Positions 8,224 through 14,989 of a stretch of DNA of 14,989 bases are shown here, piece by piece. Source of the stretch: Methylococcaceae bacterium (GTDB taxonomy: Bacteria > Pseudomonadota > Gammaproteobacteria > Methylococcales > Methylomonadaceae); contig CANKON010000007.1 in assembly GCA_947484105.1 (NCBI GenBank), positions 1-14,989 on the forward strand. Direction: 5' to 3'. The notes below the pieces were generated by a model. It did not search any database. It worked only from the letters and a program-made list of their open reading frames with translations, and was not told where the DNA came from. The number at the start of each line of letters is the position of its first letter. The first letter of the stretch is position 1. The translations under genes and the position numbers were made by a program.

Positions 8224-9957
8224 CTATAAATGACTTTGGTGTAATTTGCCACTCACATAAAACGGTATCGCTAAAATGCTCAAACTGGCTAACCAAAACA
8301 ATAATTGCGTGTTGGTTAACGTGAATAAAATAGCGGTGGTTAAACGGTCGATCATTGAAGGATATGCCATAATAAAATCGCGGCTAACCATAAACGAATA
8401 GCTTTCACCGATAATTAACAAAACACTTAAACCGATTAAACCGTAACAAACGCGCGTAATACAAGACGGTTTTCTCGGAACGTAACCGAACAATGCCGTT
8501 AAATTCACGCTCGCTGAAACAGGCATTTTTTCAATAAAACGATTGATTGCCGCCAGCGAAATTAAACTCACAATCATTAACTGCGTCACGATTGTTGGGA
8601 AATTCACATAACGCCCGTCCCACGCCAAAATGGCGGTTTTACAAAGCGCGAAAGCAACAATCGCCAACAAACAATAATACAAACGTTTTACCAATTCAGG
8701 TGAAGTCATTTGTTTTGTCAACACGTTGATAATTCGTTGCAATACAAAACTCACCACCACCGCGTTAAAACTCAAAATCAATAGCGTTTGAGCGCGTTGG
8801 AAATGGGTGTAACTCGTCAACCAAAGCGTTTCGCCTTGTGACACAAATAACGTTGCCAAAATTTGCGTAATCACTAAAAAAATCAGCAATCGGATTGTGC
8901 ATAAACCTGTTAATACTTTTCGGAAAATAACGACAACACCCAAAAATAAAATTGTCGTTACGGCTAATGCTTTATACCAATTTGGATATTCAAACACGTT
9001 GCCTGTTAACGGAAAAACTTGCTGGCGTGAACCATTGTACAAGCCCCAATTCGCGCCAATTGTTCCTTCAAACGCCGCTTTCCAAGGCTGATTGAACGCT
9101 TCGACAATGTTGTAATCAAAGCCATTTTGGGTCGCCACTTTAATGAATGCCCGAATAAATTGTGCTTCATTTAAAACGCTAGGCACAGAAACACCGCGTT
9201 GTTTTCCACCACTAGGCCAGCCCGATTCACCGATTAAAATCGGTTTATTGGGTGAAATGGAATCCGCTTCTTTTTGAACTTGTTTGTAAATTCGTTCGAT
9301 ATGCGCGGGCGCGTCAGTCACAGAAATCGGTTCGTCTTCCCAATACGGCAAAATATGAATCGTGATGAAATCGACTTCTTTAATCAGCTGTGGATATTTC
9401 ATATACATCGACCACACGTCCGCGTAGGAAACGGGCTGTTTTACCGCACGTTTGACTTGGCGAATGTATTCAATCAATTCATCAGGTTCTAAATCACCAC
9501 GCAACAATACTTCGTTACCCACTAAAACACGTTTCACCACGTCGGGATGTTCATTAGCAGAACGAATCAATTCAGCAATTTCAAGGTCATTTTTAGCTTT
9601 CAATTTAGCGGATTTGATCGAATCGTCCGCTTTCACTGAACCTAACCATGCACCTTGTAAGACGGTTAAACCGTGTTTTTTTGCCAAATCTGGAATTAAC
9701 GGCATACTGCCTTCTGCGCTGGCATACGTCCGAATGTTGAGCGTCACATTACCCAACAATTCCAAATCTTCGTCCATTTGGCTTTCGTTTGGGAAAATCT
9801 CCAGCATCGGATCATGTCCTTCTCGAAAAGGCGCGTAAGACAGACTTTTAAGTTTTCCGCTCGGCACATCCTCGCCGACATATTGTGGTAAATTCGTTGC
9901 CCAACTAAAAATAACGTTTAATAAAATAACAACCGTTAGCCATGAAAAAATTTTCAT
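8224..9957 (-). CDS. Membrane-bound glycoside hydrolase family 17 protein (beta-1,3-glucan hydrolase or transglycosylase type)
   Basis: The 577-residue protein begins with a signal anchor (~3-20). The GH17 catalytic domain lies at ~35-325, outside the cytoplasm. The expected acid/base glutamate is Glu149 in VGNEVLLR, and the nucleophile is Glu244 in [10 protein letters not shown]. Other GH17 marks are [19 protein letters not shown] and EAFNQPWK. After the domain come about seven hydrophobic segments from ~329 to ~570 with short loops. In proteobacteria, GH17 proteins with membrane parts act as beta-glucan transglycosylases or in periplasmic cyclic beta-glucan synthesis (Pseudomonas and Azotobacter Glt enzymes, Bradyrhizobium NdvC). 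I infer a role in periplasmic or surface glucan remodelling; the substrate is not shown by the sequence. No GT2 glucan synthase domain is fused. The start lies only 6 bases after the guaA stop, indicating co-transcription, and trxA follows. Confidence 0.88.
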   Translation of the reverse strand: MKIFSWLTVVILLNVIFSWATNLPQYVGEDVPSGKLKSLSYAPFREGHDPMLEIFPNESQMDEDLELLGNVTLNIRTYASAEGSMPLIPDLAKKHGLTVLQGAWLGSVKADDSIKSAKLKAKNDLEIAELIRSANEHPDVVKRVLVGNEVLLRGDLEPDELIEYIRQVKRAVKQPVSYADVWSMYMKYPQLIKEVDFITIHILPYWEDEPISVTDAPAHIERIYKQVQKEADSISPNKPILIGESGWPSGGKQRGVSVPSVLNEAQFIRAFIKVATQNGFDYNIVEAFNQPWKAAFEGTIGANWGLYNGSRQQVFPLTGNVFEYPNWYKALAVTTILFLGVVVIFRKVLTGLCTIRLLIFLVITQILATLFVSQGETLWLTSYTHFQRAQTLLILSFNAVVVSFVLQRIINVLTKQMTSPELVKRLYYCLLAIVAFALCKTAILAWDGRYVNFPTIVTQLMIVSLISLAAINRFIEKMPVSASVNLTALFGYVPRKPSCITRVCYGLIGLSVLLIIGESYSFMVSRDFIMAYPSMIDRLTTAILFTLTNTQLLFWLASLSILAIPFYVSGKLHQSHL

Positions 9958-9963
9958 GTTTCA

Positions 9964-11538
9964 TTATTCCCATTCAATCGTTGCAGGTGGTTTTCCAGAA
10001 ATATCGTAAGTGACCCGCGAAATTCCTGCGACTTCGTTAATAATTCGACGTGAAATTAAATCTAAAAATTCATACGGCAAATGCGCCCAACGTGCTGTCA
10101 TAAAATCAATAGTTTCCACGGCACGAATCGCAATCACATAATCATAACGTCGCCCGTCGCCCATTACGCCGACGGATTTCACAGGTAAAAACACCGCAAA
10201 CGCTTGGCTCACTTTGTCGTACAAATCATTTTTATAAAGTTCTTCGATAAAAATCGCATCCGCTTGACGTAATAAATCTGCAAATTCTTTTTTCACTTCG
10301 CCTAAAATCCGTACGCCTAAACCTGGTCCTGGAAATGGATGGCGGTAAACCATATCCGCAGGCAAACCGAGTTCCACGCCTAATTTTCGGACTTCATCTT
10401 TGAATAATTCGCGCAAGGGTTCGACCAATTTTAACGTCATATTTTCAGGCAAACCGCCCACATTATGATGCGATTTAATTAAGTGTGCTTTACCGCTTTT
10501 CGCGCCAGCAGATTCAATCACGTCAGGATAAATTGTGCCTTGTGCGAGCCATTTTGCATTGGCAAGTTTTGCGGCTTCTTCATCGAAAATTTCGATAAAT
10601 AAATTACCGATGATTTTGCGTTTTTTTTCTGGGTCATTTTCACCTGCTAACGCTGTTAAATAACGTTCTTCAGCATCAACGCGAATCACTTTCACACCTA
10701 AGTGTTCAGCAAAAATTGCCATCACTTGATCGCCTTCGTTTAAACGCAGCAAACCTGTATCAACAAACACGCACGTTAATTGTGTACCGATGGCTTTATG
10801 TAATAACGCGGCAACCACTGACGAATCTACGCCGCCTGATAACCCTAAAATCACTTCGTCGCTGCCGACTTTTGCACGAACAGCGTTGATGCTGTCGTTG
10901 ATGATATTGCTCGAATTCCACAACGCTTCACAGTCACAAATTTCTAAAACAAAACGCGACAAAATCCGTCCACCTTGTTTGGTATGGGTGACTTCAGGAT
11001 GAAATTGCAGCGCATAAAATCCTGCTTCTTCATTCGCCATACCTGCAATCGGTGCACCTTCTGAACTGGCAATCAGTTTGAAACCTTCGGGCAAATCAAC
11101 AACACGATCGCCGTGACTCATCCAAACATCTAGCAAACCAAAACCTTCGGCTGATAAATGGTCTTCAATGCCGTTAAGTAATTTTGAATGTCCACGCGCT
11201 CGAATTTGTGCGTAACCGAATTCTCGGTGGTCAGACGTTTCAACTTTGCCGCCGAGTTGTTGCGTCATCGTTTGCATTCCGTAGCAAATGCCCAAAACGG
11301 GTGTACCAATATGAAAAACGCTTTGAGGCGCACGCGGCGTGTTGCCTTCAGTCACGCTTTCAGGTCCGCCGGATAAAATGATACCTTTTGGTGCGAAATT
11401 TTGAATTTCTTCATCCGTACACTCGCACGAATAAATTTCACAATACACACCGATTTCACGAATTCGGCGAGCGATTAACTGCGTGTATTGTGAGCCGAAA
11501 TCGAGGATTAAAATTTTGTCTGAATGAATGTTTGTCAT
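9964..11538 (-). CDS. guaA: GMP synthase, glutamine-hydrolysing
   Basis: Makes GMP from XMP, ATP and glutamine in the cytosol, the last step of guanine nucleotide synthesis. The 524 residues equal the usual length (E. coli 525). The N-terminal class I amidotransferase has GGPESV, the nucleophile Cys85 in GICYGMQ, and His180 and Glu182 in FHPEVTHT. The ATP-pyrophosphatase domain has the P-loop LSGGVDSS (~231-238). The C-terminal dimerisation domain carries [15 protein letters not shown] and ends in PPATIEWE. The N-terminus ([19 protein letters not shown]) aligns with the E. coli enzyme and fixes the ATG. The bases before this ATG are TTAACCCCC, with no Shine-Dalgarno. An extended -10 promoter lies ~70 bases upstream. 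guaB, the usual partner, is not adjacent; the GH17 gene follows after 6 bases. Confidence 0.98.
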   Translation of the reverse strand: MTNIHSDKILILDFGSQYTQLIARRIREIGVYCEIYSCECTDEEIQNFAPKGIILSGGPESVTEGNTPRAPQSVFHIGTPVLGICYGMQTMTQQLGGKVETSDHREFGYAQIRARGHSKLLNGIEDHLSAEGFGLLDVWMSHGDRVVDLPEGFKLIASSEGAPIAGMANEEAGFYALQFHPEVTHTKQGGRILSRFVLEICDCEALWNSSNIINDSINAVRAKVGSDEVILGLSGGVDSSVVAALLHKAIGTQLTCVFVDTGLLRLNEGDQVMAIFAEHLGVKVIRVDAEERYLTALAGENDPEKKRKIIGNLFIEIFDEEAAKLANAKWLAQGTIYPDVIESAGAKSGKAHLIKSHHNVGGLPENMTLKLVEPLRELFKDEVRKLGVELGLPADMVYRHPFPGPGLGVRILGEVKKEFADLLRQADAIFIEELYKNDLYDKVSQAFAVFLPVKSVGVMGDGRRYDYVIAIRAVETIDFMTARWAHLPYEFLDLISRRIINEVAGISRVTYDISGKPPATIEWE

Positions 11539-11608
11539 GGGGGTTAATGATTTTAGGATTAAAATGCTTATTTCAAATTTAAGAAGATATTAAACGTAAC
11601 GCGGAATC

Positions 11609-11617
11609 ATTATAACA
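11609..11617 (-). promoter_or_regulatory. Extended -10 promoter of guaA
   Basis: Minus-strand TGTTATAAT is a perfect extended -10 (TG, one base, TATAAT). No good -35 is found at 16-18 bases, as is usual for extended -10 promoters. Transcription would start near 11602, giving a leader of about 60 bases. The leader shows no recognisable purine riboswitch. Read on the + strand, the same bases contain TATAAC (11611-11616), which might serve hisE, but with a poor -35. Confidence 0.6.
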
Positions 11618-11646
11618 ATTTCATTCTTTCAACTTTCGGATCATTT

Positions 11647-11964
11647 ATGAATAACACGTTAATACAACTCGCGCAGATTTTAGAGCAGCGTAAAGAACAA
11701 TCGGGTGATAAATCTTATGTCGCCAATTTGTATGAAAAAGGCTTGAATTCAATTTTAAAAAAAATTGGTGAAGAAGCAACTGAAGTTGTCATTGCAGCAA
11801 AAGATGGCGATGCTGAACAAATTATTTATGAAATGGCAGATTTATGGTTTCATTGCATGGTTTTATTGGCGCAACAAGGTTTGCATCCCAATGATATTTT
11901 GGATGAATTACACCGCCGTTTTGGCTTATCGGGTTTAGATGAAAAAGCCCAACGTAAACAATAA
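11647..11964 (+). CDS. hisE: Phosphoribosyl-ATP pyrophosphatase
   Basis: Hydrolyses phosphoribosyl-ATP to phosphoribosyl-AMP and pyrophosphate, the second step of histidine synthesis. The 105-residue stand-alone HisE has the all-alpha MazG-like fold: the N-terminal repeat region [20 protein letters not shown], the metal-binding [11 protein letters not shown], and [15 protein letters not shown]. It is not fused to a HisI cyclohydrolase domain, unlike E. coli HisIE. No hisI or hisF is adjacent; the gene is divergent from guaA and heads an operon with tatA (8-base gap) and ubiX. The ATG is preceded by GGA six bases upstream, a weak Shine-Dalgarno. In many beta- and gammaproteobacteria hisE is next to tatA, so this neighbourhood is a conserved remnant. 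Confidence 0.96.
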   Translation: MNNTLIQLAQILEQRKEQSGDKSYVANLYEKGLNSILKKIGEEATEVVIAAKDGDAEQIIYEMADLWFHCMVLLAQQGLHPNDILDELHRRFGLSGLDEKAQRKQ

Positions 11965-11969
11965 AGGAG
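11965..11969 (+). promoter_or_regulatory. Ribosome binding site of tatA
   Basis: AGGAG overlaps the last base of the hisE stop codon. Its spacing (6 versus 3 bases) favours the second of two consecutive ATG codons. The overlap suggests translational coupling between hisE and tatA. Confidence 0.75.
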
Positions 11970-11975
11970 AAAATG

Positions 11976-12218
11976 ATGCACTTTAGCGTAATGCAGTTAG
12001 CCTTAATTTTAGGCATTATCATTTTGTTATTTGGTACAAAAAAATTACGAAATGTGGGTGGTGACGTGGGCGGCGCGATTCGGAGTTTTCGTTCTGCAAT
12101 GAAAGAAGGACAAGGCGAATCAGAAGAATCACCTGATGACGAAAAAATCATCGAAGGCGAAGCCACAAAACCCGCATCTGAGTCCTATAAATTCAAAAAG
12201 AAAGACAACGTAAAATGA
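11976..12218 (+). CDS. tatA: Twin-arginine translocase subunit TatA
   Basis: A small inner-membrane protein that oligomerises to form the conduit of the Tat pathway for folded proteins. One N-terminal membrane helix ([15 protein letters not shown]) is followed by the [21 protein letters not shown] hinge and amphipathic helix, then an acidic tail and a lysine-rich end (KFKKKDNVK). The FG hinge and the length fit TatA rather than TatB. Two ATGs stand in tandem at 11973 and 11976; AGGAG at 11965-11969 is 6 bases from the second and 3 from the first, so the second (80 residues) is preferred. The stop overlaps the ubiX start (ATGA). tatB and tatC, which usually follow, are absent here, so this TatA must work with a TatBC encoded elsewhere or be a TatE-like extra copy. 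Confidence 0.93.
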   Translation: MHFSVMQLALILGIIILLFGTKKLRNVGGDVGGAIRSFRSAMKEGQGESEESPDDEKIIEGEATKPASESYKFKKKDNVK

Positions 12219-12790
12219 GTGCTAAAAAACGCTTAATCATTGCGATAACTGGTGCAACAGGTGCTATTTACGGCGTGCGAATGCTGCAAGTTTTACAACC
12301 ACAAGCTGAATGGGAAACACATTTAGTTATTTCGTCGGCAGGATTAGTGAATTTAAAACATGAACTCGATATGACGCGAAATGATTTAAGTGCGTTGGCA
12401 GATGTCACGCACGGAATTAACGATATTGCGGCAACGATTGCAAGTGGTGGTTTTAAAACAGAAGGTATGATTATCGCGCCGTGTTCAATGAAAACGTTAG
12501 CGGCGGTCGCGCATGGTTTTGGGGATAATTTAATTTCACGTGGCGCAGATGTTATTTTAAAAGAACGTCGGCGTTTGGTCATAATGCCACGCGAAACGCC
12601 TTTGCACTTGGTTCACATTAAAAATATGGGAATTGTGACTGAAATGGGGGGGATCATGTTTCCACCAATGCCAGCATTTTACAGTAAAACGGATTCACTT
12701 TCTGCAATGGTTAATGAAACAGTTGGGCGGGTTTTGGATTTATTTGGTGTTGATGTAATGGGGCTTTATACACCTTGGGAAGGACTGTAA
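12215..12790 (+). CDS. ubiX: Flavin prenyltransferase UbiX
   Basis: Transfers a dimethylallyl group to FMN, making the prenylated flavin cofactor used by the UbiD decarboxylase in ubiquinone synthesis. The 191 residues match the family length. Visible marks are the flavodoxin-like [43 protein letters not shown], the [21 protein letters not shown] stretch and the C-terminal [12 protein letters not shown]. The ATG overlaps the tatA stop by four bases, so translation is probably coupled; no independent Shine-Dalgarno is evident. ubiD is not in the window. The gene ends 22 bases before the oppositely oriented tRNA, with no obvious terminator hairpin between. Confidence 0.97.
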   Translation: MSAKKRLIIAITGATGAIYGVRMLQVLQPQAEWETHLVISSAGLVNLKHELDMTRNDLSALADVTHGINDIAATIASGGFKTEGMIIAPCSMKTLAAVAHGFGDNLISRGADVILKERRRLVIMPRETPLHLVHIKNMGIVTEMGGIMFPPMPAFYSKTDSLSAMVNETVGRVLDLFGVDVMGLYTPWEGL

Positions 12791-12812
12791 AACTTAATTA
12801 TTTGGAAATGTA

Positions 12813-12904
12813 TGGCGGAGAGTGAGGGGTTCGAACCCTCGATGGGAGTTAAAGCCCATACTCCCTTAGCAGGGGAGCGCCTTCAGCCGCTCGGCCAACT
12901 CTCC
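12813..12904 (-). tRNA. tRNA-Ser (anticodon GCU)
   Basis: On the minus strand the acceptor stem GGAGAGT pairs with ACTCTCC, followed by discriminator G and an encoded CCA (complement of 12813-12815). The anticodon stem CTCCC/GGGAG encloses the loop CTGCTAA with anticodon GCT (complement of 12868-12870). A long variable arm (TATGGGCTTTAACTCCCATC region) marks it as a class II serine tRNA, and the T arm GAGGG-TTCGAAC-CCTC is standard. Length is 92 bases including CCA. It reads AGC and AGU codons. It lies 13 bases after csrA and may be processed from the csrA transcript. Confidence 0.97.
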
Positions 12905-12917
12905 GTAACTTGTGTTT

Positions 12918-13112
12918 CTAATCTTCTATTTTATTTGAAGAATCAGATTGCTCTTTTTTGATCCTATCGTAAATTTCTTCACGATGAACAGAAACTTCTT
13001 TCGGTGCATTCACACCAATGCGAACTTGATTGCCTTTAACGCCCAAAACAGTGACTGTGACTTCGTCACCAATCATCAATGTTTCTCCAACTCTACGAGT
13101 CAAGATAAGCAT
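12918..13112 (-). CDS. csrA: Carbon storage regulator CsrA/RsmA
   Basis: A 64-residue homodimeric RNA-binding protein that controls translation and stability of mRNAs by binding GGA motifs, often over ribosome sites. The family sequence is complete: [32 protein letters not shown] and VSVHREEIY, including Leu4, Arg6 and Arg44, which contact RNA in characterised homologues. The tail is acidic and polar ([10 protein letters not shown]). The ATG is preceded at 6 bases by GAGGGAG, a strong Shine-Dalgarno that itself contains a GGA, so autoregulation is possible (inference). The order lysC-csrA-tRNA-Ser is the Pseudomonas-type arrangement. Its own promoter and a leader hairpin lie in the 108-base gap after lysC. 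Confidence 0.97.
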   Translation of the reverse strand: MLILTRRVGETLMIGDEVTVTVLGVKGNQVRIGVNAPKEVSVHREEIYDRIKKEQSDSSNKIED

Positions 13113-13138
13113 AATTAACTCCCTCTAATAATTTGAAC

Positions 13139-13162
13139 TCTTCGCTACTAAAATAGCGAAGA
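13139..13162 (-). promoter_or_regulatory. Hairpin in the csrA leader
   Basis: A perfect 9-base inverted repeat, TCTTCGCTA (13139-13147) and TAGCGAAGA (13154-13162), has a 6-base loop. It lies between the predicted csrA promoter and its Shine-Dalgarno. Neither strand has a T run after it, so it is not a typical terminator; it could stabilise the leader or shape CsrA binding. Confidence 0.5.
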
Positions 13163-13179
13163 ACAATCAAGACCACGAA

Positions 13180-13188
13180 AGTATAACA
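13180..13188 (-). promoter_or_regulatory. Extended -10 promoter of csrA
   Basis: Minus-strand TGTTATACT is an extended -10 (TG, one base, TATACT, five of six). The -35 region is poor (TTTATT at 16 bases). The predicted start near 13172 gives a ~60-base leader holding the 13139-13162 hairpin. It would allow csrA and the tRNA to be transcribed independently of lysC. Confidence 0.5.
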
Positions 13189-13220
13189 AAATATGAAAAA
13201 TAATAAAGCGCAAATTACAT

Positions 13221-13700
13221 TTACGCTTGTTCTAATCCAAATGCACTGTGCAATGAACGCACTGCAAGTTCTAAATACTTTTCATCAACAACCACTGAAA
13301 TTTTAATTTCTGACGTTGCAATCATTTGAATGTTAATGCCTTCATTAGCAAGTGTCTTAAACATCGTACTCGCAATGCCCGCGTGTGAACGCATTCCCAC
13401 ACCGACAATCGATACTTTCACAATGTTGTTATCAGCCGATACTTTTCGCGCACCTAAGTCCGCACAAATCGCATCCAAAATTGTTTTTGCCCTTAAAAAA
13501 TCATTACGATGTACCGTAAAAGTAAAATCCGTCGTTGCATCTGCCGCAATATTCTGAACAATCATATCGACTTCGATATTCGCATCCGCAATGGGTCCTA
13601 AAATTTTATAGGCAATTCCAGGCAAATCTGGCACGCCCGTGATAGTTAATTTCGCTTCGTCACGATTAAAAGCAATACCTGAAATTAACGCACTTTCCAT
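13221..13700 (-). CDS. Predicted aspartate kinase beta subunit from an internal in-frame start
   Basis: Within lysC the codons ATG GAA AGT at 13700 are preceded, 7 bases away, by GAGGA (complement of 13708-13712). Translation from here gives 159 residues (start MESALISGIAFN) consisting of just the two ACT domains. In B. subtilis aspartokinase II and C. glutamicum LysC a beta subunit starts at almost the same residue (about Met246-250) and assembles as alpha2-beta2. The Shine-Dalgarno is better than the one of the full-length gene. The existence of the product is inferred from sequence only. Confidence 0.6.
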   Translation of the reverse strand: MESALISGIAFNRDEAKLTITGVPDLPGIAYKILGPIADANIEVDMIVQNIAADATTDFTFTVHRNDFLRAKTILDAICADLGARKVSADNNIVKVSIVGVGMRSHAGIASTMFKTLANEGINIQMIATSEIKISVVVDEKYLELAVRSLHSAFGLEQA

Positions 13701-14438
13701 TTGTGATTCCTCATAAGTAATTAGCGTGCCGTTCCCTTCTGCAAACGAAGACAACACGCGCAAGGCAACATTATATTTTCCAGCAAATTCGACCGAACGT
13801 ATTTGCAACACTTTTGAACCTAAACTCGCCATTTCGAGCATTTCTTCAAAGGTAATTCTGTCTAAGCGACGCGCTTTTGGTTCAACACGCGGGTCGGTGG
13901 TATAAACCCCGTCTACATCGGTATAAATATGGCATTCGTCCGCTTTTAACGCTGCGGCTAATGCCACTGCTGTCGTATCTGAACCACCACGCCCTAAAGT
14001 GGTGATATTGCCGTCTTCGTCCACACCTTGAAAACCTGCAACCACAACGACTTTGCCTTCCGTTAAATCTGTGCGAATGCGAGTATCGTCGATTTCTTTG
14101 ATACGCGCTTTGGTAAAACTGCTATCGGTTAAAATCCGAACTTGCGTTCCCGTGTATGAACACGCGGGGCAACCAATTTCATTTAATCGCATACTCAATA
14201 ACGCAACTGTGACTTGCTCGCCCGTTGAAATCATTGCATCAAGTTCACGTTCATTCGGTTCAGCTTGCATTTCTTTTGCTAAACCGATTAACCGATTGGT
14301 TTCACCACTCATTGCCGAAAGTACAACGACTAAATCGTCACCAGCTTCACGGACTTTTTTAACACGTTCGGCAACTGCTTTGATGCGTTCAATTGAACCC
14401 ACCGATGTGCCACCGAATTTATAAACATAAAGTGCCAT
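13221..14438 (-). CDS. lysC: Aspartate kinase, alpha subunit (full-length)
   Basis: Phosphorylates aspartate, the committed step to lysine, threonine, methionine and diaminopimelate. The 405 residues have an amino-acid-kinase domain (~1-245) with YKFGGTSVGS at the start, STGEQVTVALLS, and GRGGSDTTAVALAAAL. Two ACT domains (~265-335 and ~345-405) follow and would mediate feedback inhibition, probably by lysine and threonine. The length and domain order match the Pseudomonas, Bacillus and Corynebacterium type rather than the 449-residue E. coli LysC. An internal start at Met247 probably yields a separate beta subunit. The gene lies 26 bases after yjdM, leaving no room for a lysine riboswitch. 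The Shine-Dalgarno is weak (AGAG about 12 bases upstream). No terminator is seen before the csrA promoter. Confidence 0.97.
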   Translation of the reverse strand: MALYVYKFGGTSVGSIERIKAVAERVKKVREAGDDLVVVLSAMSGETNRLIGLAKEMQAEPNERELDAMISTGEQVTVALLSMRLNEIGCPACSYTGTQVRILTDSSFTKARIKEIDDTRIRTDLTEGKVVVVAGFQGVDEDGNITTLGRGGSDTTAVALAAALKADECHIYTDVDGVYTTDPRVEPKARRLDRITFEEMLEMASLGSKVLQIRSVEFAGKYNVALRVLSSFAEGNGTLITYEESQMESALISGIAFNRDEAKLTITGVPDLPGIAYKILGPIADANIEVDMIVQNIAADATTDFTFTVHRNDFLRAKTILDAICADLGARKVSADNNIVKVSIVGVGMRSHAGIASTMFKTLANEGINIQMIATSEIKISVVVDEKYLELAVRSLHSAFGLEQA

Positions 14439-14464
14439 TTCTTTTAAACTCTCTAAAAAATTTT

Positions 14465-14806
14465 CTACACTACTTTTTTGACAAATTCTGATTTCAATTG
14501 CATCGCACCAATGCCTTCAATTCTGCAATCAATATCGTGGTCGCCATCGACAAGACGAATAATTTTTACTTTCGTGCCAACTTTGACAACGTTCGACGAA
14601 CCTTTGATTTTTAAATCTTTAATCACCGTAATCATGTCGCCGTCTTTTAAAACATTGCCATTTGCATCTTTGACCACTTTTTCTTCTTCAGCGTCAGAAG
14701 TTGCTTTTTTATCCCATTCATATCCACATTCTGGGCAAATTAGCATTTCACCATCTTCGTAAGTGAATTCACTACTGCATTTTGGACATTTTGGTAAGTT
14801 ACTCAT
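14465..14806 (-). CDS. yjdM: YjdM/PhnA family zinc-ribbon protein
   Basis: The 113-residue protein has an N-terminal zinc ribbon with CPKC (Cys7, Cys10) and CPEC (Cys24, Cys27), then a linker and the family C-terminal domain ([26 protein letters not shown] followed by [25 protein letters not shown]). This is the full length of E. coli YjdM, formerly PhnA. Although named for alkylphosphonate use, YjdM is not part of the C-P lyase pathway and its role is unclear; I assign none. AAGGA lies 7 bases before the ATG. It is the first gene after the rRNA terminator and is followed by lysC at 26 bases, suggesting co-transcription. No convincing promoter is seen in the short stretch behind the terminator. 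Confidence 0.93.
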   Translation of the reverse strand: MSNLPKCPKCSSEFTYEDGEMLICPECGYEWDKKATSDAEEEKVVKDANGNVLKDGDMITVIKDLKIKGSSNVVKVGTKVKIIRLVDGDHDIDCRIEGIGAMQLKSEFVKKVV

Positions 14807-14839
14807 TGTTTTTCCTTAGTTGTTTAAGTTTCTTCAAAC

Positions 14840-14872
14840 AAAAAAGCCCGAAAATCAACAGATTTCGGGCTT
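14840..14872 (-). terminator. Intrinsic terminator of the rRNA operon
   Basis: Stem AAGCCCGAAA (14844-14853) pairs with TTTCGGGCTT (14863-14872) around a 9-base loop. On the minus strand it is followed by six T residues (complement of 14840-14845). It lies about 14 bases after the 5S rRNA end and closes that transcript. Confidence 0.9.
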
Positions 14873-14885
14873 AATCGTAAAAATA

Positions 14886-14989
14886 AGAGCTTGGCAATTC
14901 TCTACTTTCGCATGGCAAACTGCCACACTATCATCGACGCTAAGCGGTTTCACTTCCGAGTTCGGGATGGGATCGGGTGGTTCACGCTC
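14886..14989 (-). rRNA. rrf: 5S rRNA, 3' ~104 bases, 5' end outside the window
   Basis: The minus strand reads CACCCGATCCCATCCCGAAC then TCGGAAGTGAAACC, the conserved loop B and helix III region of bacterial 5S rRNA. It continues through CGATGATAGTGTGGCAGTTTGCC and GCGAAAGTAGAGAATTGCCAAGCTC to the 3' end of helix I. The 5' ~13 bases, with the pairing strand GAGCTTGGC expected, lie beyond the window. The exact 3' end is estimated within 2-3 bases. The gene is the distal end of an rRNA operon on the minus strand; no tRNA follows it before the terminator. Confidence 0.95.

Noticed and set aside
8181..8252. N-terminal hydrophobic extension of thioredoxin as a signal peptide
   Set aside because: It overlaps the GH17 coding end, lacks a Shine-Dalgarno, and the downstream GTG has a good one and fits the family length.
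9452..9838. Long open frame of 128 codons on the + strand
   Set aside because: It lies wholly inside the GH17 gene on the opposite strand, has no family resemblance and no ribosome site; it is a shadow of the real coding frame, as are the other antisense frames in this window.
11539..11608. Purine riboswitch in the guaA leader
   Set aside because: The leader is too short and lacks the conserved three-way-junction core bases.
14439..14464. Lysine riboswitch before lysC
   Set aside because: Only 26 bases separate lysC from yjdM; a lysine riboswitch needs over 150.
1..14989. Mobile element, prophage, toxin-antitoxin or CRISPR array
   Set aside because: I saw no transposase, integrase, terminal repeats, regularly spaced repeats or paired small toxin genes; composition looks even and the genes are core functions.

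Overview
The window looks like a stretch of core chromosome from an AT-rich gammaproteobacterium. The main argument is gene order: aspartate kinase, csrA and a tRNA-Ser(GCU) lie in a row on one strand, as in Pseudomonas relatives (csrA next to a serine tRNA is also seen in E. coli). GuaA, HisE, TatA, UbiX and TrxA all have proteobacterial forms. A tentative placement is Thiotrichales- or Methylococcales-like; genus cannot be decided from the sequence. Coding density is high, no intergenic gap exceeds about 150 bases, and I see no mobile element, phage gene or CRISPR array.

Left part (1-7298): signalling and envelope. A truncated c-di-GMP phosphodiesterase (EAL plus a CBS pair) is read leftwards off the edge. 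It is divergent from a large chemoreceptor with an Aer-type PAS domain, a periplasmic helical domain and a second PAS domain. The 147-base gap between them holds a nested inverted repeat that could be a shared operator. Downstream on the + strand is a giant MscK/MscM-type mechanosensitive channel.

Middle (7314-11538, all minus strand): guaA, a membrane-anchored GH17 beta-glucan enzyme and trxA form a tight cluster that ends in a strong intrinsic terminator. yaiI lies beyond that terminator. guaA has an extended -10 promoter in the gap it shares with hisE.

Right part: hisE-tatA-ubiX is a compact + strand operon (8-base gap, then a 4-base overlap). tatA is not followed by tatB or tatC. Converging on it from the right is a minus-strand block: the 3' part of a 5S rRNA gene with its terminator, then yjdM (phnA-like zinc ribbon), lysC, csrA and tRNA-Ser. 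lysC carries an internal Shine-Dalgarno plus ATG where a separate regulatory beta subunit would start.

Most of the window is housekeeping. The less ordinary points are the hybrid Aer-like receptor with a changed flavin-site residue, the palindromic divergent control region, the internal lysC start, the tatA gene without tatBC, and the GH17 gene between guaA and trxA. I do not see a clearly new biological system.
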